Assembly: GCA_001774505.1 (NCBI GenBank)
Contig: MFAF01000128.1
Location: forward strand, 3,785 to 14,189
Direction of reading: 5' to 3'
DNA from: Candidatus Coatesbacteria bacterium RBG_13_66_14
Lineage (GTDB): Bacteria; RBG-13-66-14
DNA length: 10,405 nt
Positions 5,522 to 10,405 of this stretch are shown here, in pieces; position 1 is the first letter of the stretch; every line of letters starts with the position of its first letter. Made by a program: the position numbers and the translations under genes. The notes under the pieces are model-generated. The model did no database searches and was not told the DNA's origin. It saw only the letters and a list, made by a program, of their open reading frames with translations.

Positions 5522-7363
5522 TCATTCCTCGCCGGTTATCTCCACCAATCGCCTGTAGCCCTCTCCCGCGAGGCGGAAGGTCTCGCTCTCGGGCTCCAGG
5601 CCGGCGCTGGCGAGGGCGGTTTTGTAGGCCTCCCGCGCCGCTACGAGGTAGAAGTATGTCCGGTCGTTGATGGCGAAATATGCCTTTTCGATTTCCTCAC
5701 CGGAGGCCCCGCCGGTGATGACCACGTCCTGGAGCATTTCTCCGAATTCCTCGAAGACCCGGGCGGCCTTGAGCTGGGCCTCGGCCACCAGGGCCGGCTC
5801 GCCGAAGGACGCCGCGCCCGAGAAGCCGAGTGCGGCCCGGTCCATCAGCGCCGTTTTCCGCTCCAACTGCGCCTTGACCTCGGCCAGGCCGCCGCCGACG
5901 GTCACACCCATGTACTCCTGAAAGCCGTGCTCCCCGTAAACGTAGTAGGCGTGGGCGACGGCGGGGCTGCCGTAGCGGTTGACCGCCTTGCGGGCATGCT
6001 CCTGGACGGCCCGGGTGTAGAGTTCGAGAGCCCGGTCGGGGTCGCCCTCTCCCTCGGCCAAAAGACCCAGGGCGGCGTAGGCCTCGCCGACCCAGATGTA
6101 GAACACCGGGTCGTCGGTGTGTCGCGCGATGAACCGATCCAGGCCGTCGGCGTCGCCGGCGTGAATCGCCTCGCGCAGGGGGACGAGCTCCGCCTCGGGG
6201 CTGTCGCCGTACCAGTTCTTCAAATCGCCAAAATATTCAAGGGCCCGGGGCCAGCCCTCGGCCGTTTCGGCCATCAGCCCGGCGCGGAACAGGGCGGCGG
6301 GGGCCAGGTCGTCGTCGGGGTAGTCCGACGCCAGCCGGGCGTACTCCGCCTCGGCCGCCGCGGGATCGGAGAGCCAGAGCTGGAAGATGAGCCCCCTCCG
6401 GTAGAGGGCCGCCACGGCCACCTCGTGCCCCGGATACCTCTCGATGAGGTCGGCGTAGGATTCCAGCACCCGGTCCAGCTTCTCCCGCGACACGTTGTCG
6501 AGGAATACGGCGGGAATCTGCGGCACCTCGGCCTCGAGGGCCAGAGCCCGGTGGTACTGAGCCACCTTGGAGTTGGAGGACCACCGCTCCGCCAGCTCGG
6601 TATCCTTCTTCGGGTCCACCAAGTCGCAGGCGCGCTGGTACATCTGCCGGGCCTTGTCGTAGAGCCCGGCGTCGAAGGTCTGGTCCCCCAGCCGCGCCAG
6701 GAGCGACGCCTGACTTACGCGGCGCGTCTGTTCGTCCTCGCCGCGGTGGTAATCCTCGGTGAGGAAGCGGTCCAAAAACTCCTCGGCCCGGTCGTCCTCC
6801 CCGGCGCGGTAGAGGAGCTCGACGTTTACCAGGGCTATGTCCGCGTCGTCCTCGGGCAGGGCGAAGGCCGCGGGACGGGCCTTCTTCTCGTCGAAGTAGG
6901 TCGCGCACGCGGCCAGGGTCCGCTCGGCGAGGCCGGATCGGTCTTCCTCCTCCAGGTCCAGCGCCTGCTTGTACACGCGGACCGCGGAATAGACTGCGGG
7001 CTGGACGTACTCGGCCAGATTCTGCTCCGCGGCGAGGAGGAAGGCGTCCCCGGCCATTTCCAGAAGGCGCGAGGCCTTGGACCTCGCCACCGGGCTCTCC
7101 TCCACCGGCTCGGCGAAGGCCAGCTCGGCAAGACACTGGCCGTAGCTGTAACCCACCAGCGCCAGTTCCTCGGGCGGGATCCGATCCCTGAGATTCGGGA
7201 ACTCGTCCATGCGCTCGATGTAGGCGCCGTAGTAATCGGCGGCCCGCTCGTACTCCAGCCGGGCCAACTCCTTCTCCAAGCCGGGATGCTCGAGGGTTCC
7301 CTCGTCCGGCACGCAGGACGCGAGGAGGGGGAGAAGAAAGGCCAGTCGGATCGGTTTGCGCAA
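5522..7363 (-). CDS. Large TPR-repeat outer-envelope lipoprotein, function unknown
   Basis: I do not recognise a named family. The 613-residue protein starts with a lipoprotein signal (MRKPIRLAFLLPLLASC) whose lipobox L14-A-S-C17 makes Cys17 the likely lipidated residue, so it should be anchored in the envelope. The remainder is nearly all helical, acidic and repeat-like, with several tetratricopeptide-type helix pairs. Examples are the AEAEYARLASDYPDDDLAPA block near residue 340 and the PDRALELYTRAVQEHARKAV block near residue 445, similar in style to the TPRs of BamD/YbgF-type proteins. Such repeats usually mediate protein-protein contacts. The start is TTG (7363), supported by GAGGTG five bases upstream and by the signal peptide beginning there; no ATG fits. 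It follows the TPR/TonB-like gene after a gap with a palindromic repeat and sits directly before pyrR. Pairing with the TPR/TonB-like protein is inferred from shared architecture and adjacency. Confidence 0.85.
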   Translation of the reverse strand: MRKPIRLAFLLPLLASCVPDEGTLEHPGLEKELARLEYERAADYYGAYIERMDEFPNLRDRIPPEELALVGYSYGQCLAELAFAEPVEESPVARSKASRLLEMAGDAFLLAAEQNLAEYVQPAVYSAVRVYKQALDLEEEDRSGLAERTLAACATYFDEKKARPAAFALPEDDADIALVNVELLYRAGEDDRAEEFLDRFLTEDYHRGEDEQTRRVSQASLLARLGDQTFDAGLYDKARQMYQRACDLVDPKKDTELAERWSSNSKVAQYHRALALEAEVPQIPAVFLDNVSREKLDRVLESYADLIERYPGHEVAVAALYRRGLIFQLWLSDPAAAEAEYARLASDYPDDDLAPAALFRAGLMAETAEGWPRALEYFGDLKNWYGDSPEAELVPLREAIHAGDADGLDRFIARHTDDPVFYIWVGEAYAALGLLAEGEGDPDRALELYTRAVQEHARKAVNRYGSPAVAHAYYVYGEHGFQEYMGVTVGGGLAEVKAQLERKTALMDRAALGFSGAASFGEPALVAEAQLKAARVFEEFGEMLQDVVITGGASGEEIEKAYFAINDRTYFYLVAAREAYKTALASAGLEPESETFRLAGEGYRRLVEITGEE

Positions 7364-7391
7364 CGGTTCACCTCGGTGAAGGAAACAAGTT

Positions 7392-7491
7392 GTTTAACCG
7401 AGCGAAGCGAGTCGTAGGAACGGGGCTTAAGTCCCCGCCCGTGGGCGACCGCAGAGGACTTGTCCTACGGGTCGTCCCTACACGGTTAAAC
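7392..7491. repeat. Nested palindromic intergenic repeat (MITE/REP-like)
   Basis: The 143-base gap between the two TPR genes is mostly filled by inverted repeats. The outer ends GTTTAACCG (7392-7400) and CGGTTAAAC (7483-7491) are perfect nine-base inverses. Inside, GTAGGAACG (7414-7422) faces CGTCCCTAC (7473-7481) with one mismatch. Two inner stems follow: GGGG-CTTAAGT-CCCC (7422-7436), and CGACC (7446-7450) with GGTCG (7470-7474) enclosing AGGA-CTTG-TCCT (7455-7466). A further small palindrome AAACAAGTTGTTT (7383-7395) overlaps the left end. Nothing codes here. The design resembles short dispersed palindromes seen between genes in many uncultured bacteria. Copy number cannot be judged from one window. 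Confidence 0.6.
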
Positions 7492-7506
7492 CCCTTGCCC
7501 CCAGAA

Positions 7507-8718
7507 TCAGAACTCGCCGGAAAAAACGAAGGGGTACACCGCCACCACCCGCTTGCGCCCCTGGGGGAAACGCCAGGCGGCGATGAGGTCCAGCAGCCGG
7601 TCGGTGAAGTACGCCGGGGTGTTGCTGGAGAGGAGTTCCACGTCGGACACCGTGCCGTCGGGCTCTATGGTTATCTGCACCTCGATGCGGTGGTTCGGGT
7701 CCCTGACCGGCACGTGGACGCTGTAGATGAAGGCGATGACCCCGATGTAGTTGTCGAGGAAACGGGTGATGCGGTTTCGGGAGTAGATGTAGGAGCGGTC
7801 GGTGGCGGAGGCGGCCGTCTCCTCGATCAGGAGCTCCAACTCGGCCTCGCGGTCCACCTGGGGCAGGTATGACGCCCCGCCGTAGTTGTAGCGTTCCGCC
7901 AGCTCCTGGTGGTGAAGCCCCAGGCGCCCGAGGGAGCGGACCACGTAGTATGCCGTCTCCCCGTCGTCGGGACTTTCTCCGAGAAGCTCCTCCCCGCGCT
8001 CGACCACCTGGAGGTAGAGGTCCATCGCCCTGTCGAGCACGGCCCCCGGATCGTCTGATATCGGAGCCGCTAGCTCGTTGGTCTCCGCCATGGAGAAGAG
8101 CAGCCGCTCGTTCGTTCGGACGTCGGGAGCGTGGGTGTAAAGGTTTTCGTAAACGCCGAGCGCCCCGGCGTAGTCGCCGTACTCGCGGTAAACGCCGCCG
8201 AGGATGAACAGGGCGTCCTTGTAGTTCTCCGCGTCGAGAATCCGCTGGAGGTAGTCGAGCATGTCCTCCGGCGGATTGAAGAACAGCAGGCGCACCAGGG
8301 ACTCCAGCGCCAGCTTGCGCCAGACCCTCCCCTCGTCCCCCTCGGGGAGCTGCGACGAGAAGAGGATCAGGCGGTTGTACTCGTACACCGACTCCTCGGG
8401 CCGGCCGAGGTAGTCCAGGCACATCGCCCTGCCGTAGAGGGCGTTGGGGTAGAAGGGGTGGTTCCGGTCCACCTCGCGGAAGCGGGCCAGGGCGAGGTCG
8501 TAGTCGCCGGCGGCGAAGGCGTCGAAACCGGCCTGAAGCCGCTCCTCGGGCGAACCCGCCCCGGTCGGCGCGCGGAACAGGTCGGGGGCAACCCGGCTCT
8601 GGGGCGCGGAGATGACGATGGGGTCGGCGACGAACTCGTAAACCTCGACCTCCTGCGCCGAGAGCGGCCGGGAGATCGCGGCGAGGACCAGGATAAGGAT
8701 GGGTGTGGTGAATCGCAT
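7507..8718 (-). CDS. Secreted TPR protein with TonB/AgmX-PglI-like C-terminal domain
   Basis: From ATG 8718 the protein has 403 residues. Residues 1-21 are a signal peptide (MRFTTPILILVLAAISRPLSA, probable cut before Gln22). TPR-type repeats follow: one group about 56-115 (FDAFAAGDYDLALARFREVD) and another about 165-205 (GGVYREYGDYAGALGVYENL). The last 60 or so residues (about 340-403) fit the TonB C-terminal/AgmX-PglI fold: EVQITIEPDGTVSDVELLSS, then AAWRFP, ending YPFVF. Such domains contact outer-membrane or peptidoglycan-associated partners; the usual TonB transmembrane anchor is replaced by a cleavable signal, so the protein is likely periplasmic. An open frame extends to 8784, but that would place the start inside a strong promoter and bury the signal peptide. 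It is separated from fmt by a promoter and from the TPR lipoprotein by a palindromic repeat. The specific function is unknown; it probably works with the neighbouring lipoprotein. Confidence 0.82.
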   Translation of the reverse strand: MRFTTPILILVLAAISRPLSAQEVEVYEFVADPIVISAPQSRVAPDLFRAPTGAGSPEERLQAGFDAFAAGDYDLALARFREVDRNHPFYPNALYGRAMCLDYLGRPEESVYEYNRLILFSSQLPEGDEGRVWRKLALESLVRLLFFNPPEDMLDYLQRILDAENYKDALFILGGVYREYGDYAGALGVYENLYTHAPDVRTNERLLFSMAETNELAAPISDDPGAVLDRAMDLYLQVVERGEELLGESPDDGETAYYVVRSLGRLGLHHQELAERYNYGGASYLPQVDREAELELLIEETAASATDRSYIYSRNRITRFLDNYIGVIAFIYSVHVPVRDPNHRIEVQITIEPDGTVSDVELLSSNTPAYFTDRLLDLIAAWRFPQGRKRVVAVYPFVFSGEF

Positions 8719-8755
8719 CTTCAGGCGGATTCCTGGGCGGGTGGTATTTTCGAAA

Positions 8756-8784
8756 AGTATAACCGAGATGCCCGGTCCGGGCAA
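8756..8784 (-). promoter_or_regulatory. Strong sigma70-type promoter for the TPR/TonB-like gene
   Basis: On the minus strand TTGCCC (8784-8779) is followed after exactly 17 bases by TATACT (8761-8756), four and five of six matches to consensus. The leader to ATG 8718 would be about 30 bases. The spacer contains a perfect CCCGG-A-CCGGG palindrome (8781-8771) directly below the -35, which could be an operator. It starts four bases after the fmt stop, so the TPR genes are a separate transcription unit from def-fmt. Confidence 0.6.
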
Positions 8785-8788
8785 GGGG

Positions 8789-9751
8789 TCAGGCGCGCGG
8801 GGCGGGGACGACCGGGATGAGGCGGAAGGCAGGTTTCAGGCGCCGGCCGTTGGCGAAATCTTTCGCCGGCAGCCGTCTGGAGCCGCCGGCCTGGACCTCG
8901 AGAATCTCCAGGACCGACCCGCCGCCGCAGGCCGTGAGCCAGCCGTCTTCGGTGAAGCGGAAGACCGCGCCGGGCGGTTCGGCTGTATTCTCCGGAACCG
9001 GACGGCAGCGGTGGACCTTGAGCGTTTCCTCCCCCAGGAGGCAAAAAACGCCGGGCCAGGGTAAAAGGCCCCGCCAGCGGTCGTGGAGCTCCCGCGCCGG
9101 GCGGGTGAAATCCAGGCCGCCGTGCTCGCGCTTCAACAGCGGCGCGAAGGTGACGCGGGACTCGTCCTGGGGCGTGCGGTCGTCGTTCCCGGAAAAAATC
9201 AGATTGACCGCCTCGGCGAGGAGGGGTATCCCCAGGGCCGTCAGGCGTTCCTGGAGCTCCGGGGCCGTCTCGTCGGGCCCGACGGAGAGCTTGCGCTGGA
9301 GAACGACGTCCCCGGCGTCCATCTTTTTCACCATCCGCTGGACGGTGACGCCGGTCGTATCCACGCCGTCAACCAGGGCCCAGTTCACCGGGGCCGCGCC
9401 GCGGTACGCGGGAAGGTGGCTGAAGTGGAGGTTGAGAGCCGCCAGCCTCGGCACGGACAGGAGTTTTCCGGGGAGGAAGTTGCCGTAGGCCACCACGGTG
9501 AAGAGGTCTGGATCGAGGGTTTTTAGATACTCCACGAGCCCGGGGTCCCGGGCGCTCTCCGGCTGGATAACCGGCAGGCCGAGTTTTTCGGCCGACTCGC
9601 GGACCGGCGTGTGCTGCACATTCCGGCCCCGCCCCACGGGGCGGTCCGGCTGGCTGACCACGGCGGCTACATCGAAGCCCCCGGTGACGAGGGCCTCGAG
9701 GGCGCGGGCCGCGATGGGCGGCGTGCCGAAAAATACCAGCCTGGGTCCCAT
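8789..9751 (-). CDS. fmt: Methionyl-tRNA formyltransferase
   Basis: Transfers a formyl group from 10-formyl-tetrahydrofolate to initiator Met-tRNA in the cytoplasm, allowing bacterial translation initiation. From ATG 9751 it has 320 residues, close to the E. coli enzyme (315). The N-terminal Rossmann-type domain opens LVFFGTPPIAARAL and carries PDRPVGRG (35-42). The catalytic triad is visible as Asn107 and His109 in NLHFSHLPAYRGAAP and Asp145 in KKMDAGD. The C-terminal part (about 205-315) matches the OB-like tRNA-binding domain, with LLPWPGV as a landmark. The start overlaps the def stop by one base (TGATG); a GTG one codon upstream (9754) would give a four-base GTGA overlap and is equally possible. 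Tight coupling with def fits their joined pathway: Fmt adds the formyl group and Def removes it. No residue looks abnormal. Confidence 0.97.
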   Translation of the reverse strand: MGPRLVFFGTPPIAARALEALVTGGFDVAAVVSQPDRPVGRGRNVQHTPVRESAEKLGLPVIQPESARDPGLVEYLKTLDPDLFTVVAYGNFLPGKLLSVPRLAALNLHFSHLPAYRGAAPVNWALVDGVDTTGVTVQRMVKKMDAGDVVLQRKLSVGPDETAPELQERLTALGIPLLAEAVNLIFSGNDDRTPQDESRVTFAPLLKREHGGLDFTRPARELHDRWRGLLPWPGVFCLLGEETLKVHRCRPVPENTAEPPGAVFRFTEDGWLTACGGGSVLEILEVQAGGSRRLPAKDFANGRRLKPAFRLIPVVPAPRA

Positions 9752-10317
9752 CACTCCCCCAGGTCGTCGGGGACGATTCTGCGCCAGCCGCGCGCCGTCT
9801 GGGCGGCCAGGGCCTTGAGCTTGCGGGATAGGAGCATCCGCTGGGCCTTGAACAGGCGGTCCACGAAAAGGACGCCGTTCAGATGGTCCACCTCGTGCTG
9901 AATGGCGCGGGCGGCCAGGCCGTCGAGAACGAAGTCCAGCTCCCCGCCGTCGAGGTCCCGCGCATGGAGGCGGACCCTGTCGTACCGGGCCACCCGGCCA
10001 TAAATCTCGGGCAGGCTCAGGCAGCCCTCCTTGTCGGAGAACAGCCCTCCCGATGGCTCGTACTCTGGATTGACGAGGGGAACGGGCTCCGCGTTTTCCT
10101 CGGGGGTGATTCCCGGAATGAGGCGGGGGTGAACCACGACGAGCCGAACGTTGCGGCCCACCTGCGGCGCGGCCAGCCCGAGCCCCCGCGCGGCCAGCAT
10201 GGTCTCCCCCATGTCACGGGCCAGCTCGGAGAGGGATGCGGCATCGTCCACCGTCGCGTTGTCCCGGCGGAGCGCCTCGTCGTCGTAGCAGAAGATGGGC
10301 AGAATGGCCACGGTCAT
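9751..10317 (-). CDS. def: Peptide deformylase
   Basis: Removes the N-formyl group from nascent proteins at the ribosome, using a metal (usually Fe2+). The 188-residue protein has the three signature motifs in order: GLGLAAPQ (45-52), EGCLSLP (97-103, with metal ligand Cys99) and QHEVDH (140-145, with metal ligands His141 and His145 and catalytic Glu142). The length is slightly above the E. coli enzyme (169), mostly from an insert around 68-78 and a C-terminal helix. ATG 10317 has AGAGG seven bases upstream; a TTG one codon earlier (10320) is in frame but lies too near the GGAGG. It is the first gene of a def-fmt pair, overlapping fmt by one base, with a promoter just upstream. All catalytic residues are intact. 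Confidence 0.97.
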   Translation of the reverse strand: MTVAILPIFCYDDEALRRDNATVDDAASLSELARDMGETMLAARGLGLAAPQVGRNVRLVVVHPRLIPGITPEENAEPVPLVNPEYEPSGGLFSDKEGCLSLPEIYGRVARYDRVRLHARDLDGGELDFVLDGLAARAIQHEVDHLNGVLFVDRLFKAQRMLLSRKLKALAAQTARGWRRIVPDDLGE

Positions 10318-10335
10318 CAACCTCCCTCTGCGCGG

Positions 10336-10364
10336 AGGTTAGCAGCTTAAATCCGACTCGTCAA
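10336..10364 (-). promoter_or_regulatory. Sigma70-type promoter with extended -10 before def
   Basis: On the minus strand TTGACG (10364-10359, five of six) is followed after 17 bases by TAACCT (10341-10336, three of six). TGC directly before it forms an extended -10 (TGn). Transcription would begin close to the AGAGGGAGG ribosome binding region, giving a leader under 20 bases. Bases 10365-10405 upstream hold only a short palindrome (TGGG-ATAG-CCCA) and no gene that I can support. Confidence 0.5.
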
Positions 10365-10405
10365 CTCGATTATGGGCTATCCCAGGCCGATTCTAAAAGG
10401 TGCGT

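Noticed and set aside
5424..5525. N-terminal extension of PyrR starting at ATG 5525 (ATGA overlap with the lipoprotein stop)
   Set aside because: The 34 extra residues are basic and unlike any PyrR, the ribosome binding site would abut the start, and ATG 5423 gives the standard length with a well-placed AAGGGTG.
5927..7417. 496-codon plus-strand frame opposite the TPR lipoprotein
   Set aside because: It has a repetitive Gly/Val/Leu composition, no plausible start context and no domain, and it overlaps a gene with a clean lipoprotein signal and TPR repeats.
8719..8784. Earlier start at 8784 for the TPR/TonB-like protein
   Set aside because: It would lie inside the TTGCCC-17-TATACT promoter and place 22 residues before an evident signal peptide.
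1..10405. CRISPR arrays, tRNA or rRNA genes, insertion sequences and toxin-antitoxin pairs
   Set aside because: No regularly spaced direct repeats, cloverleaf patterns, transposase motifs or paired small genes were seen on either strand by eye.

Overview
All recognisable genes lie on the minus strand, so the window reads from right to left. The DNA is GC-rich by eye. An exported M1 peptidase with a C-terminal sorting-like domain, a lipoprotein and a TonB/AgmX-type periplasmic protein point to a Gram-negative (diderm) bacterium. The sorting-like domain and the style of the intergenic palindrome suggest an uncultured FCB-type or related candidate phylum. That placement is inference; no marker here fixes it.

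Layout in transcription order. (1) def-fmt (10317-8789): peptide deformylase and methionyl-tRNA formyltransferase, overlapping by one base and preceded by a good sigma70-type promoter. (2) A secreted TPR protein with a TonB/AgmX-PglI-like C-terminus (8718-7507), with its own strong promoter in the fmt-TPR gap. (3) A 143-base gap carrying a roughly 100-base nested palindrome that looks like a mobile or dispersed intergenic repeat. (4) A large TPR lipoprotein (7363-5522) starting at TTG. (5) A pyrR-pyrB-pyrC block (5423-2649), tightly packed: a 13-base gap, then a 4-base overlap. (6) A weak terminator and possible promoter, then a secreted M1-family aminopeptidase (2545-311). (7) A 212-base gap with a perfect TATAAT and a foldable leader, then the first 32 codons of a TIGR03960-like radical SAM protein running off the left edge (98-1).

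The most unusual feature is the pyr block. The PyrB and PyrC homologues are full length, intact and easily aligned with real aspartate transcarbamylase and type I dihydroorotase, yet each has lost most of its catalytic residues. PyrB keeps the carbamoyl-phosphate residues but lacks the positions equivalent to E. coli Glu50, Ser80, Lys84, Arg167, Gln231 and Arg234. PyrC lacks the first His of HxH, the substrate Arg and Asn, and the two other metal His. Non-catalytic dihydroorotases that scaffold an active transcarbamylase are known in Pseudomonas-type ATCases. A pair in which both partners appear disabled is not something I recognise. It suggests either a regulatory/scaffold pseudoenzyme complex or a transcarbamylase-amidohydrolase pair with new chemistry. 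The adjoining PyrR keeps its PRPP loop but lacks the Bacillus RNA-contact residues.
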